Assembly (NCBI GenBank): GCA_031290135.1
Contig: JAITOE010000217.1
Span: 1-32,327 of the forward strand
DNA: 32,327 nt
Origin: Eubacteriales Family XIII. Incertae Sedis bacterium
GTDB taxonomy: Bacteria > Bacillota > Clostridia > Peptostreptococcales > Anaerovoracaceae
Reading direction: 5' to 3'
Under the pieces are notes generated by a model that was given only the letters and a program-made list of their open reading frames with translations, was not told where the DNA came from and did not search any database. Both the position numbers and the translations under genes were made by a program. Position 1 is the stretch's first letter, and each line of letters starts with the position of its first letter. Shown here piece by piece: positions 15,352 to 22,871 of the stretch.

Positions 15352-16332
15352 ATGGATATGAAAAAATTTCCGAAAAAGCAGCTGCTGGGCTTCTATGAAG
15401 TGATGTACAGGACGCGCAGGTTCGAAGAGGAAGTGTTTGAGTTCTATAAAAAAGGCTTGATGCCCGGCCTTGCGCACCTTTATCTGGGCGAGGAGGCGGT
15501 GGCGGCCGGCGTGTGCGCCGCGCTTGCGGAGGACGACTACATCGGCAGTTCCCACAGGGGACATGGGCATTTGGTGGCACGGGGCGCGCGCGTGGACCGG
15601 ATGATGGCGGAAATCCTCGGAAAAAAGGACGGATACAGCAAAGGAAAGGGCGGATCCATGCACATCATGGCGCTGGACAAGGGGATATTGGGCGCAAACG
15701 GCATCGTGGGAGGGGAAATCCCTATCGCCACGGGCGCGGCCTATTCGGCGAAATACAGGGGGACGAAGCAGGTCGCGGTTTCTTTCTTCGGCGACGCCGC
15801 GTCAAACGAAGGGACGTTCCATGAAAGCGTCAACATGGCGGCCGCATGGAACCTGCCGGTCATTTACGTGATTGAAAACAACCTGTACGGCATCTCCGTG
15901 GACATACGGGACGTGACCAACACGGAAAACCTGGCGGACAGGGCGATCGGCTATGGAATACCGGGGATCGTCGTGGACGGAATGGACGTGCTGGCCGTAT
16001 ACGAAGCGGCGCAGACGGCGGTGCGGCGGGCGCGCAGCGGCAACGGCCCGACTCTGCTTGAATGTAAAACCTACCGTTGGCAGGGGCATCATGTGGGCGA
16101 TCCGGGCGAATACAGGTCGCGGAAAAACGAAAACGAAAAGACAGAATGGATGGATCGCTGCCCCGTGAAGAATTTCAGGCGCCGCCTCCTTTCGGAGTCC
16201 GGGAAGCTCACGGAAGGGGAAGTGGCGGCGGCGGAGGCGGCGGTGGAGACGGAAACACAAAACGCCGTGCGCTTCGCCGTGGACAGCTCCTATCCGGACG
16301 CACAGGAAGCCTTTCAGGATATTTTTGTATAA
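15352..16332 (+). CDS. acoA: Thiamine-dependent 2-oxoacid/acetoin dehydrogenase E1, alpha subunit
   Basis: A 326-aa E1-alpha subunit of the ThDP-dependent dehydrogenase class (acetoin, pyruvate or branched-chain). The ThDP/Mg motif runs from GDAASNEG (147-154) to ENN (175-177), about the usual spacing, with Ala in place of the usual third Gly of GDG. The active-site loop SSHRGHGH (66-73) and GSMHIMA (101-107) are family hallmarks. AAGGAG lies eight bases or so before ATG 15352. It is the first gene of an operon with E1-beta/E2 and lipoyl-E3 under a -24/-12 promoter and an AcoR-type activator, which favours acetoin (cleavage to acetyl-CoA and acetaldehyde) over housekeeping pyruvate dehydrogenase, though the substrate is not proven. 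Confidence 0.88.
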   Translation: MDMKKFPKKQLLGFYEVMYRTRRFEEEVFEFYKKGLMPGLAHLYLGEEAVAAGVCAALAEDDYIGSSHRGHGHLVARGARVDRMMAEILGKKDGYSKGKGGSMHIMALDKGILGANGIVGGEIPIATGAAYSAKYRGTKQVAVSFFGDAASNEGTFHESVNMAAAWNLPVIYVIENNLYGISVDIRDVTNTENLADRAIGYGIPGIVVDGMDVLAVYEAAQTAVRRARSGNGPTLLECKTYRWQGHHVGDPGEYRSRKNENEKTEWMDRCPVKNFRRRLLSESGKLTEGEVAAAEAAVETETQNAVRFAVDSSYPDAQEAFQDIFV

Positions 16333-16365
16333 TTCATGGCGCCGGGCGCCGGACGGGAGGGAACG

Positions 16366-18252
16366 ATGGGCACGAGAGAAATTCTGTACAGGGACGCCAT
16401 TTGCGAGGCGCTGGACGAAGAGATGGCGCGCGATCAAAACGTGCTGCTTCTGGGCGAGGACGTGGCGTTTATCGGCGGCAATTTCAAGACTTCGGTCGGT
16501 TTGTATGAAAAATACGGGGATTTGCGCGTGAAAGACACGCCCATTTCCGAAGCGGGTTTCGTAGGCATGGCCGTGGGCATGGCGCTCACGGGGCTCCGGC
16601 CTGTCGTGGAACTCATGTTCTCGGATTTTCTGTTGGTCGCGGCGGATCAGGTCGTCAACCAGATGGCAAAAATCCGCTACATGTCCGGCGGGCAGGCGAA
16701 GGTGCCGATGGTGATCCGGACGCCCATCGGCGGCGGGCGTTCGTCCGCGGCGCAACATTCCCAGAGCATGCAGGCCATGGTTTCGCATTTTCCGGGAATG
16801 AAAGTGCTCATGCCCTCCACGGCGCAGGAGGCCAAGGGGCTTTTGAAAGCCGCGATCCGCGACGACAACCCGGTTGTTTTCTTCGAACACAAAATGGAAT
16901 ACGCCAACCGTTTCCAGCTTGACGACGACGTGGAGCTGATACCGATCGGCAAGGCGAACGTGCTGCGGGAGGGCAGGGACATAAGCATCGTCGCCACTTC
17001 CTCGCAGGTCATGAAGTCTGTGCGGGCGGCCGAAAAATTAGAAAAGGAAGGCATTTCCTGTGAAGTCATCGATCTGCGAAGCATCATTCCCTTAGACAGG
17101 GAGACCATCATCCGTTCCGTGAAAAAGACAAGGAAGCTGCTCGTGGTGGACGAGGCGCATGAATTCTGCGGCATCGGCGCGGAGATCGGCGCGAACCTGA
17201 TCGACGACATCTTTTACGACCTGGATGCCCCCATCGGGCGGATCGCGACGCCGAACGTTCCGCTTCCGTTCAGCCCGGCCTTGGAATTCCCCATTATCCC
17301 GTCCGAAGATAAAATCATAGCGAAGGTGAAAGCGATGGCAGGGCAGGGCGAGGCTTTGCCACGCATGTCCCCGCTGGCGGCGAAGATAGCGGCGGCGAGG
17401 GGGATCGAGGTTTCGGGCGTGGAAGGAACGGGCATTTATGGAAAAATCATGAAATGCGACATCCTTGGCGCGGCGGCGGGTTCTGCGGCGCAGGCGGGGA
17501 CAGCAGCGGGTACGTCCGGCGCGAGTATCGCAGCGTCCGCGGCGCACGGCGGCAAGGTGATCCGGGAGATCCGGCCTTATACAGGTGTCCGCAAGATCAT
17601 CGGGGAACGTCTGGCGCACAGCAAATTCACTGCGCCGCATCTGTATTTCACGCAAAAGGTCGATATGGAGGAAATCATCGCGCTTCGCAAAAATGTCAAC
17701 GCGTCCGCCGGAACGAAGACCTCGGTGACGGACTATATTGCGAAGGCCGTGGCGCTGGCGCTTCAAAAGCACCCGGACCTGAACGCCTCCCTGATAGACG
17801 GCCATATTGAGTTTTATGAGAGCGTGAACCTGGGCATCGCGGTGGCGGCACCGTCGGGGCTCATTGTCCCGGTCATCAAAAACGCCGAAAGCAAGAGCCT
17901 GCTGCAGATTTCGGAGGCTTCGGCGCATTGCGTCGAAAAAGCGCGGAACGGCAAGCTGACGCCTGATGAATACAGCGGGGGTACCTTTACGGTCTCCAAT
18001 CTGGGCATGTTCGGCATAGAGAATTTCACTGCCATCCTCAATGAACCGGAGTCGGGGATTTTGGCAGTCAGCGCGACGAAGGACGAGCCGGTGGCGGTTA
18101 CGGATGCTTCGGGCGTCAAGCAGGTGGCGATAAAACCGATGATGAACATCACGCTCACGGTGGATCACAGGCTGATAGACGGCCTGCTGGCGGCGCAGTT
18201 TGTCACCGAAGTGAAACGGATACTGGAAAACCCGCTGGAGATACTGTTATGA
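16366..18252 (+). CDS. Natural fusion: E1 beta subunit joined to dihydrolipoamide acyltransferase (E2) core
   Basis: A 628-aa fusion in one continuous frame. Residues 1-322 are a complete E1-beta (LLGEDVAFIGG at 28-38, the C-terminal transketolase block ending near IPSEDKIIAKV). Residues 333-368 form a peripheral-subunit-binding domain (MSPLAAKIAAARGIEVSGVEG, then GIYGKIMKCDI). An Ala/Gly linker (369-396) follows, then the E2 catalytic domain (398-628) with the active-site motif HRLIDG (H601, D605). There is no lipoyl domain before the binding domain, where E2 normally carries one to three. The lipoyl domain is instead on the following E3 gene. ATG 16366 follows GGGAGGG; an upstream ATG (16336) has no clear ribosome binding site. 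Separate subunits are the norm; I infer that E1-beta is held on an E2 core. Confidence 0.9.
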   Translation: MGTREILYRDAICEALDEEMARDQNVLLLGEDVAFIGGNFKTSVGLYEKYGDLRVKDTPISEAGFVGMAVGMALTGLRPVVELMFSDFLLVAADQVVNQMAKIRYMSGGQAKVPMVIRTPIGGGRSSAAQHSQSMQAMVSHFPGMKVLMPSTAQEAKGLLKAAIRDDNPVVFFEHKMEYANRFQLDDDVELIPIGKANVLREGRDISIVATSSQVMKSVRAAEKLEKEGISCEVIDLRSIIPLDRETIIRSVKKTRKLLVVDEAHEFCGIGAEIGANLIDDIFYDLDAPIGRIATPNVPLPFSPALEFPIIPSEDKIIAKVKAMAGQGEALPRMSPLAAKIAAARGIEVSGVEGTGIYGKIMKCDILGAAAGSAAQAGTAAGTSGASIAASAAHGGKVIREIRPYTGVRKIIGERLAHSKFTAPHLYFTQKVDMEEIIALRKNVNASAGTKTSVTDYIAKAVALALQKHPDLNASLIDGHIEFYESVNLGIAVAAPSGLIVPVIKNAESKSLLQISEASAHCVEKARNGKLTPDEYSGGTFTVSNLGMFGIENFTAILNEPESGILAVSATKDEPVAVTDASGVKQVAIKPMMNITLTVDHRLIDGLLAAQFVTEVKRILENPLEILL

Positions 18253-18261
18253 ATCTTAGGT
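18244..18261 (+). repeat. 18-bp dispersed motif, copy 3
   Basis: CTGTTATGAATCTTAGGT, plus strand, overlapping the last two codons and stop of the E1-beta/E2 gene and ending 19 bp before the E3 start. It therefore encodes Leu-Leu-stop here, while the other two exact copies are non-coding. Confidence 0.8.
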
Positions 18262-18280
18262 GTTATAAGAGGAGGTACAG

Positions 18281-20080
18281 ATGATAGACGTAATTGTCAT
18301 GCCCAAGCTGGGGTTCAACATGGATGAAGGGAAATTGGTTTCCTGGTATAAAAACGAGGGAGAAAAAATCGCGAAGGGCGAGCCGCTTTTTTCGATTGAA
18401 ACGGACAAAACGAGCATCGACGTGGAGGCGACAAGGGACGGCGTGGTCAGAAAGCTGTTCGTCGAGGCGGGCGAAACAATCCCCGTCACCCTGCCGATCG
18501 CCATCCTTGCGGACGCGGCGGACGATATTGCGTCCGAAACGGAAAAAGCCTATGCGCTGCTTGGCAAAGGGGACGGGGTTCCGGCGGCGCCTGTGGCAGC
18601 GGCTCCGGTTTCCGGGGCGTCGTCAGCTTCTGCGGCGCCAGCTCCGGCTTCTGCGGCCCCGGTTCCTGCCGCCGCGTCCGGCGGGCAGCCCGCGAAAAGC
18701 GGCAAGGACTTCGACTTCGACGTCATCGTCATCGGCGGAGGCCCCGGCGGTTACGTCGCGGCCATCAAAGCGGCGCAGTCCGGGAAACGCACGGCCATCG
18801 CGGAGAAAGAAAATTTCGGCGGCGTCTGCCTGAACCGGGGATGCATCCCGACAAAAACCCTGCTGCGCAGCGTGGAAGCGCTGAACGCGGTAAAAGAATC
18901 GGCCGGATTTGGCGTCGTGGGCGTGGACGCTTCGGGCGCCGGGATCGACATGAAAAAGGTGCAGGAACGCAAGGGAAAAGTGGTGAAACAATTGGTCGTC
19001 GGCGTCGGCGCCCTGCTGAAGGGGAACGGCGTCACGGCGCTTCCGGGCGTAGGAAGCATTCTGGATCCGCACAGGGTGAAAGTGGGGGAGACGTCCTATT
19101 CCGCCGAATACATCATCATCGCCACCGGTTCTGCCGTGAAACCCCTGCCCGTCCCGGCAGACAAGGGCGTGGAACTGCTGACCAGCGACGAGGCGCTTGC
19201 GCTGACGGAAATCCCGGATGAAATCACCGTCATCGGCGGCGGCGTCATCGGCATTGAATTCGCGTATTTTCTGGCGCAGGCGGGCGCGAAGGTGAGGGTC
19301 GTGGAATTTCTGGACCGCATTCTTCCGATGGTGGACGAGGAGATTACGGCGCAGGTCACGGCGCGGCTTGCCGGAATGGGGATAGAGATCCACACCGGCG
19401 CGAAGGTGACGAAGATCACAAAGGACGCGGTCTATTTTGAGAAGGACGGCGCGGAAAAGAAGCTCGCCGCGCAGAAGGTGCTGGTGGCGGTCGGGCGCGT
19501 GCCTGACACGGGCGGCATTGACTGCGCGGGGCTGGGCATAAAGACGGACCGCGGCGCCATCGTGACGGACGGCGCCCTGCGTACCTCGGTTCCGAACATA
19601 TTCGCCGTCGGCGACGTGAACGGGAAGTCCATGCTGGCGCATACGGCTTCCATGGAAGGAATCGTGGCGGTTGAAAATATCTGCGGCCATAAAAAAAGCA
19701 TGAATTACGCGAACATTCCGAGCGCCGTTTACATCCAGCCGGAGATCGCCTGCGTGGGTCTGACGGAGGCGCAGGCAAGGGAACAGCACAAGCAGGTCAA
19801 GACGGGCAAATTCCCGCTCGCCGCCAACGGCAAGGCGAAAGTGGCGGGTGAAGCGGCGGGGCTTGCGAAGGTGATCGTAGACGCGGAATTCGGCGAGATT
19901 CTGGGGGTACATCTGTACTGCGTCCACGCCACGGACATGATTGCGGAGGCCGTGGTCGCCATGAATTTAGAATCCACCGCGGAAGAGATCGCCGCGTCCG
20001 TCCACCCGCACCCGACGGTGTCGGAGGCCGTGCAAGAAGCCGTCCACGCCGCGATCGGCAAGGCGGTGCATTTTTTGTAG
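18281..20080 (+). CDS. acoL: Lipoyl-domain-bearing dihydrolipoamide dehydrogenase (E3)
   Basis: A 599-aa E3 with an N-terminal lipoyl domain (1-78; lipoyl lysine K43 in ETDKTS), an Ala/Pro linker (about 98-138) and a full flavoprotein disulfide reductase. FAD motif GGGPGG (152-157), redox disulfide C183-C188 (CLNRGC), an NAD-binding GGGVIG motif in the middle, and the C-terminal HPHPTVSE base. It reoxidises dihydrolipoyl groups with NAD. Lipoyl-E3 fusions are known in AcoL-type and some Gram-positive complexes. Here this lysine is the only lipoylation site visible in the operon, so the E3-borne arm would have to visit both the E1 and E2 sites. AGAGGAGG lies six bases before the start. It is the last gene of the operon. 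Confidence 0.93.
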   Translation: MIDVIVMPKLGFNMDEGKLVSWYKNEGEKIAKGEPLFSIETDKTSIDVEATRDGVVRKLFVEAGETIPVTLPIAILADAADDIASETEKAYALLGKGDGVPAAPVAAAPVSGASSASAAPAPASAAPVPAAASGGQPAKSGKDFDFDVIVIGGGPGGYVAAIKAAQSGKRTAIAEKENFGGVCLNRGCIPTKTLLRSVEALNAVKESAGFGVVGVDASGAGIDMKKVQERKGKVVKQLVVGVGALLKGNGVTALPGVGSILDPHRVKVGETSYSAEYIIIATGSAVKPLPVPADKGVELLTSDEALALTEIPDEITVIGGGVIGIEFAYFLAQAGAKVRVVEFLDRILPMVDEEITAQVTARLAGMGIEIHTGAKVTKITKDAVYFEKDGAEKKLAAQKVLVAVGRVPDTGGIDCAGLGIKTDRGAIVTDGALRTSVPNIFAVGDVNGKSMLAHTASMEGIVAVENICGHKKSMNYANIPSAVYIQPEIACVGLTEAQAREQHKQVKTGKFPLAANGKAKVAGEAAGLAKVIVDAEFGEILGVHLYCVHATDMIAEAVVAMNLESTAEEIAASVHPHPTVSEAVQEAVHAAIGKAVHFL

Positions 20081-20169
20081 AGCAGCGAATGGTTAAATAT
20101 CTTGCCCCAAAAACCGTTTCCAACCGCCACAGCGTTGCGGCGTTTCAGCAAAACGGCAAATATACAGTA

Positions 20170-20436
20170 GCTCAACCGGAGGCAGACGCGAGGTTCTTAT
20201 GGTATTCCTCTGCTTGTTGAAGATGGCAGACCATTTTGTTTCCAACGTCATATCGCTCTAATAAAGCCGCTAATCGAAAATAAGGGCTATCTCTTAATGT
20301 TACTCCAGTCTCCCTGTGTGAAACAACAATGTGATGATACCGCAACAGGAACTGCTCAAAAGACGGTATCGCTGAATTCATTGCGGAATATGATAATCCC
20401 TCTCCCACCGCTTGCCGAGCAACGCCGCATAGTAGT
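20170..20436 (+). pseudogene. 3' fragment of a type I restriction specificity subunit (hsdS)
   Basis: In one plus-strand frame, without its own start, the translation contains GIPLLVEDGRPFCFQRHIAL, then LLMLLQSP, and then SLNSLRNMIIPLPPLAEQRR, the typical end of a target-recognition domain and start of the conserved helix in HsdS. In intact proteins such a stretch covers roughly 80 residues, with a helix and often a second recognition domain after it. Here it stops at about 20436, where the sequence becomes the antisense of the truncated rhuM gene. Its 5' side runs into unrecognised sequence after the E3 gene with an in-frame stop near 20160. It is a remnant and not functional. Confidence 0.7.
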
Positions 20437-20971
20437 CGAACGCCGTAGCGTAAATATCCGTCACTTTTTGATAAAACTTGCGCTCGGACAGTCGTATCTC
20501 GCGGATATATTGAAGCTGACGCTCAAAATATTCGTCAGTGAACATATGCCCTTTTTTCAGGAGGTCAACGTCCATTGTCCACCCTTGAATGGTATAATCC
20601 TTGACAATCTGTCCCGCCCATTTGCGGAAGCGCACGGCACGCTCGTTGTTCACCTTGAAGCCAACTGCGATAATCATCTGCAAATTGTAGTGCATCGTGT
20701 CGTAGTCCTTGCCGTCTGCGGCAGTTATAAAGAATTTCTTTATAACTGAATCGGACGAGAGTTCGCCGTCGTCAAAGACCCGCTTAATGTGCTGACCGAT
20801 ATTTTGTGGCGTAACGTCATACAGGACCGCAATCATCTTTTGTGTCAGCCAAATATTCTCGTCCTGATAACGCATCTCAAAACTGTCCGCGCTGTCGCCT
20901 GTGGCGGCGATGTAAGTGAGGTATTCAGCTGCCGAGCTACGGATAGTTGGAAGATTCTCTTTCTTTTTCAC
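20378..20971 (-). pseudogene. rhuM: RhuM-family protein, 3'-truncated
   Basis: The first about 180 residues match the RhuM family: IWLTQKMIAVLYDVTPQNIGQHIKRVFDDGEL, then YNLQMIIAVGFKVNNERAVRFRKWA and LSERKFYQKVTDIYATAFDY. The family is about 330 aa; here homology stops after ATAFDY, and the remaining 17 codons are the antisense of the hsdS fragment. It begins with GTG 20971, which overlaps the TGA of a preceding fragment (GTGA), so it was once translationally coupled. RhuM genes are often found inside type I restriction-modification operons; their role is unknown. The truncation and the foreign tail suggest a deletion joining rhuM to hsdS, which implies loss of function. Confidence 0.75.
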
Positions 20972-21114
20972 GCTTCCACCTCCAAAATTGCTTCAATCTC
21001 CGCAAGTATGCGGTCAATATCGGCGTTGAGGCTTGCGCGTTTCTCTTGGTACTGCTCGCGGCTCATTTTTCGGGCGAAGATAGTAAATGCTCTAATTATA
21101 CCCGAATCAGGCCA
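20968..21114 (-). pseudogene. 3' end of an upstream gene (possibly hsdM) before rhuM
   Basis: An open minus-strand frame enters from the end of dapA and terminates at 20968, overlapping the rhuM start by four bases. The readable end, FARKMSREQYQEKRASLNAD followed by IDRILAEIEAILEVEA, is a charged helical tail of the sort found at the C-terminus of HsdM or similar subunits. There is no start or body: dapA occupies the place where the rest should be. I call it a 3' remnant of the gene that preceded rhuM; assignment to hsdM is inferred from position only. Confidence 0.4.
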
Positions 21115-22008
21115 TCAGATCAAGCCCCATGCTTTCATTTCTTTCTTCAATTTTTCGAAATTCGATTCTTCCATGCGGCACAGCGGCTGCCGGTATTCGT
21201 ATTCGCATTTTCCCATCATGGAAAGAGCCGCTTTTACGGGGATGGGGTTCACCTCCAGAAAAAGCGCGTCGATGAGCGGTTTCATGTCGAGCTGGAGCTT
21301 GCATGCGCCCTGGATGTCGCCGTCTAAGTATTTGATGACCATGTCATGGGTGTCCCGCGGCGCTACGTTTGCGAGAACGGAGATCACGCCCAGTCCGCCC
21401 AAGGAGAGCACCGGGATGATCATGTCATCGTTTCCGGAATAGATGGCGAAGTCATCCGGGGTGACGCGGGCGATCTCCGCCACCTGGGCTATGTTGCCGC
21501 TCGCCTCCTTGATGCCGGTGATGTTCGGGTGCTTCGCAAGTTCCGCCACGACGTCGGGCGCAATATTCATGCCGGTACGCGTGGGCACGGAATATAAGAG
21601 GATGGGGAGATCCACGCTGTTGGCGATTTCGGTAAAGTGTTCTATGAGGCCGCGCGGGCTGGTTTTGTTGTAGTAAGGGGTCACATGCAGCAGGGCGCTG
21701 GCGCCGCGTTTCTGCGCGCCCTGGCTGAGCTTGATGCCGTGTTCGGTCTGGTTGCTGCCGACGCCCGCGATGACCGGCAGCCGTCCGGCCGTCTTTTGCA
21801 CCGCGTAAGCGATGGTTTCAAGGTGTTCGTCGTCGTAAAGGCAGGAAGCCTCGCCCGTGGTGCCGACGATGACGATGGCGTCCGTCTCCTGTTCCACCTG
21901 CCAGTCGATCAGTTCTCCGAGCCTGTCGAAATCCAGTATGCCGCCCTCCTTGAAAGGAGTCACGATTGCAACGCCTGAACCTTGAAAAATAGCCATACTT
22001 TGCCCCAT
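21115..22008 (-). CDS. dapA: 4-hydroxy-tetrahydrodipicolinate synthase
   Basis: A 297-aa DapA: condenses pyruvate with aspartate semialdehyde in the lysine/diaminopimelate pathway. The Schiff-base lysine is K167 (GIKEAS), the catalytic Thr-Thr pair is in GTTGEAS (50-51) and the active-site tyrosine is in TPYYNK (112-113). VPTRTG replaces the more usual NVPGRT, still compatible with the family. I chose ATG 22008 because AAGGTGG is four bases upstream; ATG 21996 (MAIFQGSG) matches typical N-termini but has no ribosome binding site at a good distance. Its 3' end abuts restriction-locus debris, and a MITE-like element begins 71 bp upstream of the start. N-acetylneuraminate lyase is related, but the sequence reads as DapA. 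Confidence 0.92.
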   Translation of the reverse strand: MGQSMAIFQGSGVAIVTPFKEGGILDFDRLGELIDWQVEQETDAIVIVGTTGEASCLYDDEHLETIAYAVQKTAGRLPVIAGVGSNQTEHGIKLSQGAQKRGASALLHVTPYYNKTSPRGLIEHFTEIANSVDLPILLYSVPTRTGMNIAPDVVAELAKHPNITGIKEASGNIAQVAEIARVTPDDFAIYSGNDDMIIPVLSLGGLGVISVLANVAPRDTHDMVIKYLDGDIQGACKLQLDMKPLIDALFLEVNPIPVKAALSMMGKCEYEYRQPLCRMEESNFEKLKKEMKAWGLI

Positions 22009-22079
22009 TCCGCCACCTTGTGGCCGCACAAATCCATTTATGGAAATATTTTATGATATCAATCCGCATAATTACAAGT

Positions 22080-22243
22080 ATTATTGCTCCGACAATTAAA
22101 CATTGGACAAAGTGGCGAGGATTTTTTTCGCCAGGCAAGGCGGCGGGTTCCGCTAATACTGGCTGTATCAACGGGTTCCGCCAACGAAGCCTGACGGAAA
22201 AAAGACCGTCACGACTCCAAGGGTTAGTTATCGGAGCAATAAA
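22080..22243. mobile_element. MITE-like element with terminal inverted repeats
   Basis: The 20-bp ends 22080-22099 and 22224-22243 are inverted copies matching at 17 of 20 positions (core CGGAGCAATAA). The 164-bp interior has no open reading frame but contains hairpins TGGCGA/TCGCCA (22113-22118 with 22128-22133) and TGACGG/CCGTCA (22192-22197 with 22206-22211), plus a 10-bp direct repeat CGGGTTCCGC (22144 and 22172). I see no clear target-site duplication. It lies upstream of dapA and would need a transposase in trans. Confidence 0.5.
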
Positions 22244-22369
22244 ATAATATCAAAAAAGAACACGCGCCGCAAGGGCGATTCTTTGCAAATTCATTACAGT
22301 TTAGTTTAGCTTTGGTTACAATGGCGCGCCTGGGGCGAGGGATTGGGTGACGCCCGCCCCCCGACCCCC

Positions 22370-22399
22370 GACGGAGATATACACGACGGAGATATACAA
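22370..22399. repeat. 15-bp tandem repeat
   Basis: GACGGAGATATACAC is followed directly by a second copy with one change at its last base. It lies 11 bp upstream of the -35 of the probable 6S RNA promoter. Confidence 0.7.
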
Positions 22400-22409
22400 A
22401 AATTCCGTC

Positions 22410-22438
22410 TTGTAATTTTTATGCCGATGTGATATAGT
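22410..22438 (+). promoter_or_regulatory. Sigma-70-type promoter for the probable 6S RNA
   Basis: TTGTAA (22410-22415), 17 bp, TATAGT (22433-22438). Predicted transcription start about 22445, immediately before the 5' arm of the long closing stem. Confidence 0.6.
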
Positions 22439-22444
22439 ACTTCC

Positions 22445-22646
22445 AGAAACCAAAAAATCCTGAGGTGCGCGTTTAGGTTATATAATTTATCCAACACTTT
22501 AATTCACGGGAAACCGAGTTCCCATGCTGATGTCAGGCCATTTTGGATGGAAGGCAGAGGGCGTGGGACAGGACAACCATCTTTATCTAGGGATAAGGTT
22601 GTGAATTAGTGACCTGACGGCACATCGGGATTTTTTGGTTGTTTTT
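22445..22646 (+). ncRNA. ssrS: Probable 6S RNA
   Basis: About 200 nt with the 6S layout: its ends form a long closing stem (22448-22468 with 22620-22640; AACCAAAAAATCC against GGATTTTTTGGTT is perfect, then one mismatch in the next eight pairs). The next stem is CAC-TT-TAATTCAC (22495-22507) against GTGAATTAGTG (22601-22611). Between them lies a large asymmetric bubble whose 5' strand is AT-rich and promoter-like (GGTTATATAATTTATCC), as expected for an RNA that mimics an open promoter and holds sigma-70 RNA polymerase. Near the ends, TCCTGAGGTGC and GGCACATCGGGA resemble the conserved arms of other 6S RNAs. Five T follow. No open reading frame of note. A covariance-model hit is needed for certainty. 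Confidence 0.65.
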
Positions 22647-22742
22647 GCGCACCTAACCCCATTTGCGCAGCAAATGGCTGGCAGGTGCCATGCGAGGGTT
22701 CCCCGGCTTCAGCCGGATCGGAACCTACCGCTGCGCACCTAA
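22644..22742. repeat. Structured dispersed repeat, copy B
   Basis: The first 47 bp (22644-22690) match 6454-6500 at 45 positions, including the hairpin CCATTTGC/GCAAATGG. The following stem is retained with different bases: GGGTTCC (22696-22702) with GGAACCT (22720-22726) here, against GAACTCC with GGAGTTC in copy A, around a shared CCGGCT/AGCCGG core. Paired changes that keep pairing indicate selection on structure or element-level duplication. It begins immediately at the 3' end of the probable 6S RNA. Confidence 0.8.
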
Positions 22743-22871
22743 CCCTTGCTGCCGTATACCAGCGGAGTGAGCGCAGCGAATGGAGCGTCCGCACAAGCGT
22801 CAGCGACCCGACCGGCGGGTTATGCCCGTCTCCCGGCGACGCTGTTCATATTTTAACGGAAGCGTAAACCT
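22743..22871. other. Intergenic sequence before prmA
   Basis: No gene recognised. GC-rich, palindromic stretches continue from the repeat copy. No good -35/-10 pair is visible; transcription of prmA may start here or be read-through from the 6S region. Confidence 0.3.

Noticed and set aside
20089-20220. Small plus-strand frame (about 43 codons) after the E3 gene
   Set aside because: No ribosome binding site, no recognised similarity, and it overlaps the hsdS remnant in another frame.
22020-22871. Riboswitch or T-box between dapA and prmA
   Set aside because: I looked for lysine riboswitch and T-box signatures and saw neither. The structured RNA here fits 6S better.
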